Positions 24,711 to 34,371 of a stretch of DNA of 64,000 bases are shown one piece after another. The position numbers were made by a program, and so were the translations under genes. Each line of letters begins with the position of its first letter. Position 1 is the first letter of the stretch. Origin of the DNA: Thermaurantiacus tibetensis (GTDB taxonomy: Bacteria > Pseudomonadota > Alphaproteobacteria > Sphingomonadales > Sphingomonadaceae); assembly GCF_015354055.1 (NCBI RefSeq), contig NZ_JACHTM010000001.1:124001-188000 (forward strand). The letters run 5' to 3'. The notes beneath the pieces are model-generated. The model was not told the origin of the DNA. It saw only the letters and a program-made list of their open reading frames with translations, and made no database searches.

Positions 24711-25853
24711 GTGGCGGGCGAGGCGGAGGCGGCAGGGAAGCTCGTGACCGCGGTGGCGGCGGCGCGGGTGGTGGACGGCCCGGCGGGGGTGGCGGGCGGC
24801 AGGTCGTCAGGCGGGGCCAGTGGCGAAGCTGCGTCCCCTGGTGCGGGTGCCTGCGGCAACTGCGCCGCGGCACTGTCCGGGCCCTTCTGCAGCCAGTGCG
24901 GACAGCGGGCGCATGTCGAGCGGTCGCTGTCCCATGCCATCCACGAACTGCTGCACGGGGTGCTGCACTTCGACGGCAAGCTGTGGAACACGCTGCCACT
25001 GCTGGTCGTGCGGCCGGGGAAGCTGACCCGCGACTATGTGGAGGGGAAGCGCGCGCGCTACATTTCCCCCATTGCGCTGTTCCTGCTCACCATCTTTCTG
25101 ATGTTCCTGGTCCTTGGCCTGATCGGGGGCGAACGGGTGCCCCCCGATGCGGTCAAGCTGGACCGGGCGGCGGCGGAACGGCTGATCGCCGAGACCGATG
25201 AGCGGATCGCCGGGCTGGACCGGGAGATCGCCGCGCGGCAGGGGAAGGCGGGGAACAGGGAGGCGCTGGCTGCGCTCGAGGCGTCGCGCCAGGCGGCGGT
25301 GGCGCTGAAGGCGCGCGTCGGGCAGCAGATGGCGACGGCTGCGGCCGAAGTGCCCCTCGACCTGCCGGCGAGCGCCCGGCTGGCGGCCGAATCGGGCCAG
25401 CTCGTCATCGACACCGGCAATCCCGCGCTCGACGCCCGGATCGCCGAGGCCGCGCGCAATCCAGAGCTGGTCTTCTACAAAATGAAGCAGAAAGGCTACA
25501 AGCTCTCCTTCCTTCTTGTTCCCCTTTCCCTCCCGTGGATGTGGCTGATCTTCGCTGGGCGGAAGGATGTCACCTCCTACGACCATGTCGTCTTTCTGCT
25601 CTACTCCATCAGCTTCATGTCGCTCGTCTTCATCCTTTCGGCAGTGCTGATTGCGTCCGGTATGCGGAACAATGGAGTCTACCTGTCGCTGTTCGCTGTC
25701 GTGCCCATCGTTCACATGTTCCTGCAGCTGAAGGAAGGCTATCTCCTGGGCGTGGCGGCGGCGGCGTGGCGCACCGGCGTGCTGGCGACGGGAGCGGTGG
25801 CCACCCTTCTCCTCTATTTCGTGGGGATCCTCTTCCTCGGGCTCGTGGACTGA
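24711..25853 (+). CDS. DUF3667 membrane protein with a zinc ribbon
   Basis: 380 residues from the GTG at 24711, preceded by AAGCGGAGGA. A four-cysteine zinc ribbon (C48, C51, C60, C63; CGNC and CSQCGQ) is followed by a conserved stretch, [19 protein letters not shown], typical of DUF3667 proteins. A first membrane helix comes next, then a long charged, partly coiled region (about 140-240), then about four helices to the C-terminus. It sits in the inner membrane; function is unknown. It is divergent from ssb. Confidence 0.8.
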   Translation: MAGEAEAAGKLVTAVAAARVVDGPAGVAGGRSSGGASGEAASPGAGACGNCAAALSGPFCSQCGQRAHVERSLSHAIHELLHGVLHFDGKLWNTLPLLVVRPGKLTRDYVEGKRARYISPIALFLLTIFLMFLVLGLIGGERVPPDAVKLDRAAAERLIAETDERIAGLDREIAARQGKAGNREALAALEASRQAAVALKARVGQQMATAAAEVPLDLPASARLAAESGQLVIDTGNPALDARIAEAARNPELVFYKMKQKGYKLSFLLVPLSLPWMWLIFAGRKDVTSYDHVVFLLYSISFMSLVFILSAVLIASGMRNNGVYLSLFAVVPIVHMFLQLKEGYLLGVAAAAWRTGVLATGAVATLLLYFVGILFLGLVD

Positions 25854-25909
25854 GGCTTGCAAAGGGCGCCGGCCGTGCCGAGATGAGAAGGAGGAGCGGG
25901 AGCCGGCGG

Positions 25910-26506
25910 ATGAGCATGGAGAGGTTGCGCGTGGCCGGGCTGGTGGCGGCGCTGCTGTGGGCGGCGGCCGGGGAAGCGAAGCCCGGGATCGATGCCCCCT
26001 TCGAGCCGCGGGGCGAGGGGCAGGCGGCGCCCTTTGGCAGCGCCGTGGGCGGCGCCTTCACCAACTACAGCCGGGTGGCGCCGGCGATCGCGACGGCCGC
26101 TGCGCCGGGAGTAGCCGGAGTGGAGAAGGCGGCGGCGCTGGGGTTCCGCCACCTCGTCGACCTGCGTTCCGACAGCGAGCCGGGGGTGCAGGACGAGGCG
26201 CGGCGCGCCGCCGAACTGGGGCTTCGCCGCACCTCTCTCCCCATGCCGATGGACCCGGCCGCCATTCCCGCCTTCCTCGAGCGGCTGGCGCCGCTGCTGG
26301 AGGGGAGCGGCGGCTATCCCCTCCTCATGGTCTGCGGCTCGGCCAACCGCACCTCGGCGGCTTGGGCGCTCTACCGGGCGAAGCGCGGGGTGCCGCCCCT
26401 CGTCGCCATCGAGGAGGGGCGCGCTGCCGGGCTCACGGCGCGCGGCGAGGCGCTGGTGCGCAAGGCGCTGGGGCTTCCCGAGGCGCCCGCAGCGGCCGCC
26501 AACTAG
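25910..26506 (+). CDS. Exported phosphatase-like protein (DUF442/DSP-like)
   Basis: 198 residues from the ATG at 25910; an in-frame ATG at 25883 would add nine basic residues. A signal peptide ends near AAAGEAKPG. The fold resembles the beta-lactamase-hydrolase-like phosphatases. FTNYSRVAPAIATA and FRHLVDLRSD match the N-terminal half, and the active loop is CGSANRTSAAW. That loop keeps the Cys and Arg of the C-x4-R signature, but the usual histidine before Cys is valine and the Gly is Ala. It may act on phosphoesters in the periplasm or may be degenerate. Confidence 0.68.
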   Translation: MSMERLRVAGLVAALLWAAAGEAKPGIDAPFEPRGEGQAAPFGSAVGGAFTNYSRVAPAIATAAAPGVAGVEKAAALGFRHLVDLRSDSEPGVQDEARRAAELGLRRTSLPMPMDPAAIPAFLERLAPLLEGSGGYPLLMVCGSANRTSAAWALYRAKRGVPPLVAIEEGRAAGLTARGEALVRKALGLPEAPAAAAN

Positions 26507-26532
26507 GGCTGTCTCCCGCCGCGGGGGGCGGG

Positions 26533-28395
26533 CTAGAGCAGGGCAAGCGCCGCCCGGTAGGTGAGGAAGGCGGCGATCCAGGCGAGTGCGAAGAGGTAGA
26601 CGAGCATGAAGATCGGCCAGCGCCAGCTGCCGGTTTCGCGCCGCGCGACCGCCAGGGTCGAGATGCACTGCGGGGCGAACACGAACCATGCGAGCAGGGC
26701 AAGCGCGGTGGGAAGCGACCAGGCAATCCGAAGCCGTTCGACGAGGCCGGCCGACGGATCGTCACCCTTGATCGCATGGACGGTGCCGAGCGCCGAGATG
26801 GCGACTTCGCGCGCGGCCATGGCGGGCACGAGGGCGAGCGCGATGTCGGGGCCGAAGCCGACGGGGGCGACGAGGGGGTGGAGGGCGGCCCCGACCTGGC
26901 CCGCAAAACTTTCCGTAAGGTCTGGAGGGTGGCCGTTGTGGCGGGGGAAGCTGGCGAGCGCCCAGAGCAGCAGCGCGGCGGCGAGGATGATGGTGCCGGC
27001 GCGCGTCAGGAAGGCGAGCGCGCGCAGCCAGAGCCCCAGCGCAAGGTCGCGCAACCGGGGAAGCTGGTAGGCGGGAAGCTCCATCATGAGCGGCAGCGAG
27101 GGGCCGCGTGCCACCGTGTGGCGCAGGAGGAGGGCAGCAGCGAGGCCTGCGAGCGCGCCGGCGGCGTAGAGGAGGAAGAGGACGAGGCCCTGCAGGCCGA
27201 CCGGCCCGAGCACGCGCCGGGCGGGGATGAAGGCAGCGATGAGGACGGAATAGACGGGCAGGCGGGCCGAGCAGGTCATCAGCGGGGCGACGAGGATGGT
27301 GGCGAGCCTCGCCCTTGGATCGGCGATGGTGCGCGCAGCCATGATTCCCGGGATGGCGCAGGCGAAGGAGGAGAGGAGCGGGATGAAGCTGCTGCCCGAA
27401 AGCCCGGCGCGCGCCATCAGCCGATCGACGAGGAAGGCGGCGCGGCCGAGATAGCCTGAGGCCTCGAGCGCCAGGATGAAGGTGAAGAGGATCAGGATCT
27501 GCGGCAGGAAGACGAGGACCGAGCCCACCCCGGCGAGGATCCCGTCGGCAAGGAGGGAGGCGAGGAGGCCGGGGGGAAGGGCGGACGTGACCGCCCGCTG
27601 CAGCGCCGCGATTCCCGCCTCGATCCAGCCCATCGGGGTTTCGGCAAGGGTGAAGACGGCCTGGAAGACGAGGAAGAGTAGAAGGGCAAGGAGCGCCGGG
27701 CCGGCGACGGGGTGAAGGACGAGGCGGTCGATCCGGTCGGTGACCTGCCGCGCCGCGCCGCGCGCCAGCGTGACGTCGGCGGCGAGCGCGCGCGCCTCTC
27801 GCGCCAGCGCGCGCATGTGGCGAACGGGATCAGCGGCGCTCGGGACGTCGCGGCCGGCTGGGCCTGAGGCAGCGTGGTGGAGCGCACCTTCGACCGCTGC
27901 CAGCAGTTCGCCAAGGCCCTGGCGGCGCACGGCGACCGTTTCGACGACGGGGCAGCCGACGCGGGCGGCAAGCCTGGCCGAATCGATCGTCGTGCCGTCG
28001 CGCAGCGCCATGTCCACCCGGTTGAGCGCCACCACCATGGGCAGGCCGAGTTCCTTCAGCTCGAGAAGGAAGCGCAGGTGGATCTCGAGATTGGTGGCAT
28101 CAAGGACGGCGATCAGGAGATCGGGCCGGGGATCGCCCGGCACCCGGCCGAGGAGCGTGTCGCGGGTCACTTCCTCGTCGGGAGAGCGGGGGTCGAGGCT
28201 GTAGGCGCCGGGCAGGTCGACGACATCCACCGTCTCTCCGCCCGGAAGCGGGAGCCGGGCCGATTTGCGCTCGACCGTCACGCCCGGATAGTTGGCGACC
28301 TTCTGCCGGGCACCCGTGAGCGCATTGAAGAGCGACGTCTTCCCGGCATTGGGGTGGCCGACGACGGCGACGAAGGGCAGGCGGGGCGAAGTCAC
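26533..28395 (-). CDS. feoB: Ferrous iron transporter FeoB
   Basis: 620 residues, somewhat short because the C-terminal extension is minimal. The N-terminal G domain has [16 protein letters not shown] (P-loop, 13-28), VDLPGAYSL (G3) and LNRVD (G4). Then come a helical dissociation-inhibitor region, two Gate domains and about ten membrane helices. It imports Fe(II) through the inner membrane, driven or gated by GTP. The start overlaps the feoA stop by 4 bases (ATGA), so the two are translationally coupled. No feoC is seen. Confidence 0.94.
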   Translation of the reverse strand: MTSPRLPFVAVVGHPNAGKTSLFNALTGARQKVANYPGVTVERKSARLPLPGGETVDVVDLPGAYSLDPRSPDEEVTRDTLLGRVPGDPRPDLLIAVLDATNLEIHLRFLLELKELGLPMVVALNRVDMALRDGTTIDSARLAARVGCPVVETVAVRRQGLGELLAAVEGALHHAASGPAGRDVPSAADPVRHMRALAREARALAADVTLARGAARQVTDRIDRLVLHPVAGPALLALLLFLVFQAVFTLAETPMGWIEAGIAALQRAVTSALPPGLLASLLADGILAGVGSVLVFLPQILILFTFILALEASGYLGRAAFLVDRLMARAGLSGSSFIPLLSSFACAIPGIMAARTIADPRARLATILVAPLMTCSARLPVYSVLIAAFIPARRVLGPVGLQGLVLFLLYAAGALAGLAAALLLRHTVARGPSLPLMMELPAYQLPRLRDLALGLWLRALAFLTRAGTIILAAALLLWALASFPRHNGHPPDLTESFAGQVGAALHPLVAPVGFGPDIALALVPAMAAREVAISALGTVHAIKGDDPSAGLVERLRIAWSLPTALALLAWFVFAPQCISTLAVARRETGSWRWPIFMLVYLFALAWIAAFLTYRAALALL

Positions 28396-28616
28396 TGCGT
28401 CTCGATCCGCCGGGCGATCGCGCGGCGGAGCGCGACCTTGGTGGCGCCGATCCTGACTGCCAGCGGATCGCCGCCCGCCGCCCGGTCGGTCACCTCGACC
28501 GTCACGCCCTCGTCGAAGCCCATCTCGAGGAGGCGGGCGACAAGCGGGGGGTCGGCATCGGGAAAGCCGGTGATGACGCGGGGCTGGCGGAGCGGCAGCT
28601 GATCGAGGCGGGGCAC
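28392..28616 (-). CDS. feoA: Ferrous iron transport accessory protein FeoA
   Basis: 74 residues with a GTG start. It is a small SH3-like protein with [17 protein letters not shown] and a terminal [11 protein letters not shown] segment, typical of FeoA. It helps the FeoB transporter at the cytoplasmic face. It is the first gene of the feoAB pair and has a putative iron-responsive site upstream. Confidence 0.9.
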   Translation of the reverse strand: MPRLDQLPLRQPRVITGFPDADPPLVARLLEMGFDEGVTVEVTDRAAGGDPLAVRIGATKVALRRAIARRIETQ

Positions 28617-28625
28617 GGTTCCCGC

Positions 28626-28657
28626 CGCCTAGGCGCTCATGTTGCGAATGTCACGCA
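28626..28657 (-). promoter_or_regulatory. Possible feoAB promoter with Fur-like operator
   Basis: On the minus strand, GTGACA (28654-28649) and TAGGCG (28631-28626) are 17 bases apart. Overlapping the -35 is the imperfect dyad TGCG-n7-CGCA (28643-28657), which resembles the GCGAAT-type Fur sites of GC-rich proteobacteria. Iron repression would make sense for feoAB. The leader would be only a few bases long, which lowers confidence. Confidence 0.35.
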
Positions 28658-28721
28658 GGAACGGGAGCTCGCCGGCGCGGCAAACATGGGCGGGTCTGGC
28701 GCAAGGGCTGGCGCGGGCGGA

Positions 28722-29378
28722 TCAGGCGGGCGGGTAACGCAGCCGGCCGAGGAAGCGCACGAGGCTCGGGCCCTCTCCTTCCGGCCGCAGCCGCGCCTTG
28801 AGGCCCTCGATCCGCATCACGTCGGCGATGCGGCGGTCGAGGAAGGCCCAGGTCTCGACATGGTCTTCGCTCTCGTCGCCCAGCCAGTAGAAGAGCGTGG
28901 CGGCATAGACGGCGCTCGCGATCGCCCGCTTGGAGTAGTAGTTGAAGTCCGTCGCCGTGTCGCCGGCGGCGCGCCAGATGGCATCCGCCGTCCCCCAGGT
29001 AAGGCGCGCGGCAAGCGGGGCGTTGGCCGGCCAGGCGAGGATGGCCGCGGCGCGGCGTACCGCCTCCTTGTGGGGCGCCATCAGCTCGAACCGGGTGCGG
29101 ATGGCCTTCGTCACCTTCTCGCGCACCTTGAGCGCGCGGAACTCGGGCGTGTCGCAGGCGGCCAGCATGTCCGCATCGGCTGCGGCGATCGAGGCGGCGA
29201 CCATGTCGGGCGCGCCGCCGGGGAAGGCGAGGCGGGCCACCGCCGGGTCCACGCCCAGGTCCCTGGCGGCCGCTGCCAGCGCCGTCTCGCTCCAGCCATC
29301 GAAGGGGACATGCGGGAGCATCGCGCGCGCGAGCGCCGGCCTCAGCTCGTCGAGCGTCGGGTCTTCGGGCAGGCTCAT
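28722..29378 (-). CDS. coq9: COQ9-family ubiquinone biosynthesis protein
   Basis: 218 residues. A TetR-like N-terminal helical part is followed by the COQ9 core, with [39 protein letters not shown] and [23 protein letters not shown]9 binds a lipid or quinone intermediate and assists the hydroxylase COQ7. The family is found in alphaproteobacteria and mitochondria, which supports the taxonomic reading. It is divergent from rpsU. Confidence 0.9.
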   Translation of the reverse strand: MSLPEDPTLDELRPALARAMLPHVPFDGWSETALAAAARDLGVDPAVARLAFPGGAPDMVAASIAAADADMLAACDTPEFRALKVREKVTKAIRTRFELMAPHKEAVRRAAAILAWPANAPLAARLTWGTADAIWRAAGDTATDFNYYSKRAIASAVYAATLFYWLGDESEDHVETWAFLDRRIADVMRIEGLKARLRPEGEGPSLVRFLGRLRYPPA

Positions 29379-29434
29379 GCGCGCACTCCTAGCCTCTGCG
29401 CGCGCTCCGGGGAACCGCCCCGCGCCCAGCCTCC

Positions 29435-29463
29435 TTGCCGCACCGCCCCGCGTTTGCTATATC
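29435..29463 (+). promoter_or_regulatory. Promoter of rpsU
   Basis: -35 TTGCCG (29435-29440), a 17-base spacer and -10 TATATC (29458-29463). It lies in the only AT-rich spot of the gap and predicts a start near 29470. The leader would then be about 83 bases. Confidence 0.6.
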
Positions 29464-29492
29464 TTTTGCGTTGGCGCTGCCGGCGAAGGTCG

Positions 29493-29527
29493 GTGGCGCC
29501 CTGTTTTTGGCGCGGGGTCGGCCCCGC
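29493..29527 (+). promoter_or_regulatory. Structured leader of rpsU
   Basis: Two inverted repeats occupy the leader. GCGCC and GGCGC flank an 8-base loop containing TTTTT, at about 29496-29513. GCGGGG-TCGG-CCCCGC (29512-29527) is a compact hairpin 6 bases before the AGAAGGAG ribosome site. They share bases, so they could be alternative pairings. This might tune rpsU translation with growth state or temperature; no known riboswitch class is recognised. Confidence 0.35.
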
Positions 29528-29552
29528 ATCAGCGAGAAGGAGTGGGTGGCGC

Positions 29553-29759
29553 GTGCAGATCATCGTTCGGGACAACAATGTCGATCAGGCCCTTCGGGCG
29601 CTCAAGAAGAAGCTCCAGCGCGAGGGGATCTACCGGGAGATGAAGCTGCGTCGCCATTACGAGAAGCCGTCGGAGAAGCGGGCCCGCGAGCGCGCGGCGG
29701 CCATCCGCCGCGCCCGCAAGCTCGACCGCAAGCGCGCCGAGCGCGACGGCATCCGCTGA
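29553..29759 (+). CDS. rpsU: 30S ribosomal protein S21
   Basis: 68 residues with a GTG start. The sequence [19 protein letters not shown] and the following [18 protein letters not shown] are diagnostic for S21. It is a small-subunit protein near the anti-Shine-Dalgarno region that aids initiation. The upstream AGAAGGAGTGGGTGGC gives a strong ribosome site. The next gene starts 4 bases later. Confidence 0.97.
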   Translation: MQIIVRDNNVDQALRALKKKLQREGIYREMKLRRHYEKPSEKRARERAAAIRRARKLDRKRAERDGIR

Positions 29760-29763
29760 TCCC

Positions 29764-30282
29764 GTGAGCGCCAACCTGCCCGGGCCGGCGCCCTCCGGCC
29801 TCGGCGGCTGGATTGCCGCCGGCATCTTGGGCGTGGCGGCCATGATCGGCCTCGCCTGGTTCGGCACCCGTGGTGTCGCTGGACCCGCTGCCGCGATCCA
29901 GGGCTATCTGGCCGAGAATGCGCGCAAGGCGGGCGTCACCGTGCTGCCCTCGGGCGTCCAGGTCGAGGTGCTGAAGGGGGGTGGATCGGGCACGGCGCCG
30001 GGTGCTCAGGACTTCGTGCTCGTCCAGTATGAGGGCCGGCTGACCGACGGGACCGTCTTCGACTCGAGCTACGCGCGCGGCCAGCCCGCCGCGTTCGGTG
30101 TCGGCGACGTGATTCCGGGCCTTGCCGAGGCGCTGCAGCGCATGAAGCCGGGCGAGAAGCACCGAATCACCATTCCGCCGGCGCTTGCCTACGGCAGGGA
30201 AGGGGCGGGCAACGGCGTGATCCCGCCGAACAGCGTGCTCGTCTTCGAGGTCGAACTGCTGCAGGTGGCGGCCGGCGGCTGA
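29764..30282 (+). CDS. Membrane-anchored FKBP-type peptidyl-prolyl isomerase
   Basis: 172 residues with a GTG start. A single N-terminal membrane helix or signal anchor (about 14-36) places the catalytic domain in the periplasm. The FKBP fold (about 55-170) has VLVQYEGRLTDGTVFDSSY, VIPGLAEALQRMKPGEKHRI and IPPALAYGREGAGNGVIPPN, with the usual drug-pocket residues. It speeds proline isomerisation in exported proteins. It is close behind rpsU and probably shares its transcript. Confidence 0.92.
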   Translation: MSANLPGPAPSGLGGWIAAGILGVAAMIGLAWFGTRGVAGPAAAIQGYLAENARKAGVTVLPSGVQVEVLKGGGSGTAPGAQDFVLVQYEGRLTDGTVFDSSYARGQPAAFGVGDVIPGLAEALQRMKPGEKHRITIPPALAYGREGAGNGVIPPNSVLVFEVELLQVAAGG

Positions 30283-30319
30283 GGCTGCTAGGCTCGTGTC
30301 CTCGGTCGGGGAGGGCAGA

Positions 30320-30676
30320 ATGACGTTCGCGGGCGCAATCCGATCGGTGCTCGGCAACTATGTCAACTTCGAGGGCCGCGCGCCCCGCGCCGAATATTGG
30401 TGGTGGCAGCTTGTCATGGTCCTCGTCGCCCTCCTCGTCGGTGGCGTCGGCTACAGCACCAATCCGTTCGCGCAGTCCGCAGGGCTCCTCGGCCTCCTGC
30501 TGTTCCTGCCCAGCCTCGCGGTGGCGATCCGCCGCCTCCACGATACCGACCGCAGCGGCTGGTTCATCCTTCTTGTCTTCGTGCCACTCATCGGCAGTCT
30601 GATCCTGCTTTGGTGGTATCTCAAGCCCGGTACGCCCGGCCCCAACCGTTTCGGTCCCGACCCGCGCGCTGCCTGA
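30320..30676 (+). CDS. DUF805 inner-membrane protein
   Basis: 118 residues from the ATG at 30320, preceded by GGGGAGGGCAGA. It has three or four membrane helices. The conserved pieces are NFEGRAPRAEYWWWQL, VAIRRLHDTDRSGWFILL and the Gly/Pro-rich tail PGTPGPNRFGPDP, which define DUF805. Function is unknown; members are often near transport or cell-envelope genes. Confidence 0.87.
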   Translation: MTFAGAIRSVLGNYVNFEGRAPRAEYWWWQLVMVLVALLVGGVGYSTNPFAQSAGLLGLLLFLPSLAVAIRRLHDTDRSGWFILLVFVPLIGSLILLWWYLKPGTPGPNRFGPDPRAA

Positions 30677-30717
30677 CCCGCTGGCCCGCGGCCCAGTGCC
30701 GTGCGAAGGAGCGAAGC

Positions 30718-31629
30718 ATGCGTATCGCGCTTGCCTTCCTGATCGCGGCGCCGGTCGTCGCGGCCGAGCCGCGCGTCCTCGTGGCCGACCCGGAGCCGGT
30801 GGTCACCGTCCGCATCCGCGCGAGCGAACTCCCGGTCCGCGTCGCGCTCGGCGTGCCCCCCGTGCTTCTGCTCAACGCTGCCCCCGCCATCGAGACCGGC
30901 ATCCGGCCCTTCCCGGTCATCGGCAAGCTTCGCTTTTCGAACGCGCTGCTCCCCGGAGGCTCGGCGCTCGTTCGCTTCAACCGCATCGGCGTCGGGATCG
31001 AAGGCGCGCCCAAGCGCAAGCTGCCCACTGCCTGGATCGAGCCCGAGGTCACCGCCCGCACCGCCGGCGTGCTTTCGATCTTCGCGCTCGAGGGCGACCG
31101 CATCGTCTGGGCGAACCCCCGGGCGCCGGCCGGCGGGCAGACCTACGCGCTTGCCCGCGATGGCACCAACGACCCCGACGTCATGCTCCGCCTCGGCGGC
31201 GAGAAGATCCGCCTCACCCTCGCCCCCGACAGCCCGGTCACCATCATGAACGCCCGCGCCGCCGCGGCGCTCGAGCGCGAGGGGCTCGTGCGCCGCGGCA
31301 ACCGCGTGGGCCTGTGGGAGCCCATCCCCCGCGCGCGCCTGCCCTGGCAGGCGCTGGTGCCAAGGCCGGGGGCGACGCTTGCCGGCCTGCCGCTCGTCCG
31401 CCCGGCCGCGCGCGTGAGCGAGGCGGAAGCGAAAGCGATCGACGCCCGCGCCGAGGCGGGCACCTCGACTGAGGAGGACGATGCCGACACCATCCTGGTC
31501 AGGGGCGAGCGGGAGGGCCGCCGCAGCCGGGCCCCCTGGGTGCTGGTGGGCGCCGACGTGCTTGGCAGCTGCAGCCGGATCGAGCTCGACCGGCCGGGGA
31601 AGCGCTGGCTTCTCACCTGCGCCTTCTGA
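30718..31629 (+). CDS. Secreted protein of unknown function
   Basis: 303 residues from the ATG at 30718 with a GGAGCGAAGC-type ribosome site. A short signal peptide (1-16, ending VVAAEP) is followed by beta-rich sequence without recognisable catalytic motifs. Segments such as LGGEKIRLTLAPDSPVTIMN and VLVGADVLGSCSRIELD resemble the fold of retropepsin-like aspartic proteases, where a NAxAA or GxDxL element is common, but the DTG/DSG active site is missing. Near residue 260 it has DADTILVRGERE, a TonB-box-like string. I cannot assign a function. Confidence 0.6.
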   Translation: MRIALAFLIAAPVVAAEPRVLVADPEPVVTVRIRASELPVRVALGVPPVLLLNAAPAIETGIRPFPVIGKLRFSNALLPGGSALVRFNRIGVGIEGAPKRKLPTAWIEPEVTARTAGVLSIFALEGDRIVWANPRAPAGGQTYALARDGTNDPDVMLRLGGEKIRLTLAPDSPVTIMNARAAAALEREGLVRRGNRVGLWEPIPRARLPWQALVPRPGATLAGLPLVRPAARVSEAEAKAIDARAEAGTSTEEDDADTILVRGEREGRRSRAPWVLVGADVLGSCSRIELDRPGKRWLLTCAF

Positions 31630-31761
31630 CGCGCGGGTCTCGAGCCTGCCCCGTCAGTCAGCAAGCCCAACATCCGCCCCGCCCGCCGCAAGGCCGCCCC
31701 CGGTACCGGGACGCGGACACCAGCCAGCCTGCGGCCCCCCGCCGTCGCGCCCCCGGGGGCG

Positions 31762-32592
31762 TCAGTTCTTCCGGAGGCTGAGAAAGGCCCGGTCGCCGCG
31801 CAGCGAGCCCAGCCAGGTGAGCGGGTTGAGCGTTGCCGAGCCGTCGAGGCTGAACGTGGTGAACTCGGCGCGGCCAACGATGTTCTCGATCGGCACGAGG
31901 CCGAGGCCGCCGATCTCGGGGGGCACCCGGCTGTCGGACGAGTTGTCGCGATTGTCGCCAAGGAGGAAGAGGTAGCCTTCCGGCACCTTCACCGGCGGCC
32001 GGTCGTCGCGCTCGGTGGCGGCGAGGTCGAGCACCACGTAGGAGCGCCCGTCGAGCTCTTCCCGGAAGGCAGGAAAGCGACACACCGGCGTGCCGTCCGC
32101 GCGCGTGCCCCTGAGCGATGGCAGATACAGGCAGTCGGTGTTGGGCGAGACGGGGATCTCGACGTCGGCGATCCGCTCATGCGGCACGGGCTTGCCGTTC
32201 AGCCAGACGATGCCGCCGCGCAGCTCGACCGTGTCGCCCGGCAGCCCCACCACCCGCTTGATCCAGTCCGCGCCGTCGGATGGAGACTTGACCACGATGA
32301 TGTCCCCCCGCTGCGGCAGCCGGCCGAACAGCCGCCCCGGGATCTTCGGCAGGATCGGCACGGAGGGCGAGAGGTAGCTGTAGCCGTAGGGGAACTTGGA
32401 GACGATGAGCCGGTCGCCGACGAGGAGGCCCGGCATCATCGATTCCGAAGGGATATAGAAGGGCTTGGCGATGAAGCTGTGGATGCCGAGCACGGCCAGG
32501 ATGAGAAGCGCCCACTGCTGCGCCTCCCGCCGCCAGGAGAAGGGGGCCTTGGCCTTCGCGGGCTTGGCGGCCCCTTGGTCCAGTCGGTTCAT
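31762..32592 (-). CDS. lepB: Signal peptidase I
   Basis: 276 residues. A membrane helix (25-42) is followed by the serine box [16 protein letters not shown] with nucleophile S51 and the lysine box [12 protein letters not shown] with K112. The late motif [12 protein letters not shown] is also present. It removes signal peptides from exported pre-proteins on the periplasmic face. Its start overlaps the acpS stop by 4 bases. In related genomes rnc and era usually follow lepB; here the next gene is convergent, so the order is broken. Confidence 0.96.
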   Translation of the reverse strand: MNRLDQGAAKPAKAKAPFSWRREAQQWALLILAVLGIHSFIAKPFYIPSESMMPGLLVGDRLIVSKFPYGYSYLSPSVPILPKIPGRLFGRLPQRGDIIVVKSPSDGADWIKRVVGLPGDTVELRGGIVWLNGKPVPHERIADVEIPVSPNTDCLYLPSLRGTRADGTPVCRFPAFREELDGRSYVVLDLAATERDDRPPVKVPEGYLFLLGDNRDNSSDSRVPPEIGGLGLVPIENIVGRAEFTTFSLDGSATLNPLTWLGSLRGDRAFLSLRKN

Positions 32593-32993
32593 GCGGGGCT
32601 CGCGGTGATGAGGACGAAGGCCTGGGCGAACGGGTGATCGTCGGAGAGCGTCACGTGGATTGCGGCCTTATGCCCCACGGGGGTGAGGGCTTCAAGCCGC
32701 GCGCGCGCGCCGCCGGTGAGCGCCATGGTGGGCGCGCCCGAGGGCAGGTTGACCACCCCCATGTCGCGGAAGAAGACACCCTGGCGGATGCCGGTCCCAA
32801 GCGCCTTGGCGCAGGCTTCCTTGGCGGCGAAGCGCTTGGCGTAGGTGGCCGCGCGCGTCATCGGCCGCCGGTCGGCCTTCGCCCGCTCCTGGGCGGTGAA
32901 GATCCGGTCGAGGAAGCGGTCGCCGTGCCGCTCGATCGCGCGGGCGATGCGCTCGATGTTGCAGATGTCGGAGCCGAGGCCGAGGAGAATCAT
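32589..32993 (-). CDS. acpS: Holo-[acyl-carrier-protein] synthase
   Basis: 134 residues. It transfers 4'-phosphopantetheine from CoA to ACP. The metal-binding residues are in [12 protein letters not shown] (D9) and [14 protein letters not shown] (E59). The late segment [16 protein letters not shown] completes the fold. It overlaps both neighbours by 4 bases (pdxJ upstream, lepB downstream), so the operon is translationally coupled. Confidence 0.95.
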   Translation of the reverse strand: MILLGLGSDICNIERIARAIERHGDRFLDRIFTAQERAKADRRPMTRAATYAKRFAAKEACAKALGTGIRQGVFFRDMGVVNLPSGAPTMALTGGARARLEALTPVGHKAAIHVTLSDDHPFAQAFVLITASPA

Positions 32994-33739
32994 GGCCGTG
33001 CGTTCGCGCTTCTCCGGGCGGCGTCCATGCGCGCGCGCATGCCGCTGACGGCCTCGGCCAGGCCGCAGAACACTGCCTCGCCGATGAGGAAATGGCCGAT
33101 GTTGAGCTCGGCGAGTTCGGGGATGGCGGCGACCGGCCCGACGTTGGCGTAGGACAGGCCGTGGCCGGCGTGAACCTCGAGCCCGGCGGCTGCCGCAAGT
33201 CGCGCTGCTTCTTCCAGCCGTGCCAGCTCCACGCCCGGCTCGGCCGCGTGGGCGTAGGGCCCTGTGTGCAGCTCGATGACCGGCACGCCAAGCCGTGCCG
33301 CCGCTTCCACCTGCCGGGCTTCGGGCGCAATGAAGAGGGAGACGCGGATTCCGGCCTCGCCCAGCCGCGCGACGAAGGGGCGCAGGCTCGCCTCCTGGCC
33401 GGCCACGTCGAGCCCGCCTTCGGTCGTGCGCTCCGCGCGCCGCTCGGGGACGATGCAGGCCGCATGCGGGCGGTTGGCGAGCGCGATCGCCAGCATTTCC
33501 GGGGTTGCCGCCATCTCGAGGTTGAGCGGCAGGGCAACCTCCGCGACCAGGCGCGCGATGTCGGCATCGGTCATGTGCCGCCGGTCCTCGCGCAGATGGG
33601 CGGTGATCCCGTCGGCCCCGGCTGCGGCGGCGACGTGCGCAGCGCGGATGGGGCAGGGGTGGTCGCCGCCGCGCGCGTTGCGGATGGTCGCCACATGGTC
33701 GATGTTGACCCCAAGGCGCAGATGCCGGGGCCCGCTCAT
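32990..33739 (-). CDS. pdxJ: Pyridoxine 5'-phosphate synthase
   Basis: 249 residues. It condenses 3-amino-2-oxopropyl phosphate with deoxyxylulose-5-phosphate in the deoxyxylulose route to vitamin B6. The TIM-barrel signatures are [46 protein letters not shown] and [21 protein letters not shown]. It overlaps pyrE upstream and acpS downstream by 4 bases each. Confidence 0.96.
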   Translation of the reverse strand: MSGPRHLRLGVNIDHVATIRNARGGDHPCPIRAAHVAAAAGADGITAHLREDRRHMTDADIARLVAEVALPLNLEMAATPEMLAIALANRPHAACIVPERRAERTTEGGLDVAGQEASLRPFVARLGEAGIRVSLFIAPEARQVEAAARLGVPVIELHTGPYAHAAEPGVELARLEEAARLAAAAGLEVHAGHGLSYANVGPVAAIPELAELNIGHFLIGEAVFCGLAEAVSGMRARMDAARRSANARP

Positions 33740-34317
33740 GCCCGGCGGCTCCCGGGCTTGACGGCGGGGAGGGCGGCGAGCGCGGGCGGAAGCTCCTCAG
33801 GGCGGTAGGCCGGCACGGCGAGGCGGAGGAGCGCAGTCAGCGGCACGCCGAGTTCGGCCGTGCCGTCGGAGCGGTCGACGAGGGCGGCGGCGTGGATGAC
33901 GCGGCCCCCGGCTGCTTCGACCGCGGCAATGGCCTCGCGCGAGGAAAGGCCGGTCGTCACCACGTCCTCGCAGAGGAGAACCGGCGTGCCCGGCGCGAGC
34001 GCGAACCCGCGGCGCAGCTCGAAAGTGCCTGACGGGCGCTCGACGAACATCGAGAGACAGCCGAGCGCGCGGGCGAGCTCGTGGCCGATGATGACGCCCC
34101 CCATCGCCGGGGCGACGACGGCTTGCGCCTCGCGCTGGACCGCCGCGGGCAGCTTCGCCGCAAGCGCTTGCGCGAGGCGCTCGGCGCGCGCCGGGTCCAT
34201 GAGCACGCGGGCACACTGCAGATACAGCGGCGAGTGCAGCCCCGAGGAGAGCAGGAAGTGCCCCTCGAGGAGCGCTCCTGCCGCGCGGAACTCGTCGAGC
34301 ACGTCGGCGTCGGTCAT
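33736..34317 (-). CDS. pyrE: Orotate phosphoribosyltransferase
   Basis: 193 residues. It adds orotate to PRPP in pyrimidine synthesis. [19 protein letters not shown] and [14 protein letters not shown] mark the N-terminal half, and the PRPP loop is [18 protein letters not shown]. The insertion pattern fits the short alphaproteobacterial form. It begins 54 bases after the rsh stop on the same strand. Confidence 0.94.
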   Translation of the reverse strand: MTDADVLDEFRAAGALLEGHFLLSSGLHSPLYLQCARVLMDPARAERLAQALAAKLPAAVQREAQAVVAPAMGGVIIGHELARALGCLSMFVERPSGTFELRRGFALAPGTPVLLCEDVVTTGLSSREAIAAVEAAGGRVIHAAALVDRSDGTAELGVPLTALLRLAVPAYRPEELPPALAALPAVKPGSRRA

Positions 34318-34371
34318 CGCCGGGCGTCATGGCAGCGACGGGACGCGCGGGGAAGCCCCGGCATGCCCCCC

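Noticed and set aside
31748-31761. CGCCCCCGGGGGCG palindrome after lepB
   Set aside because: It has no loop, only G and C, and ends at the lepB stop. A folded RNA hairpin of this shape is unlikely.
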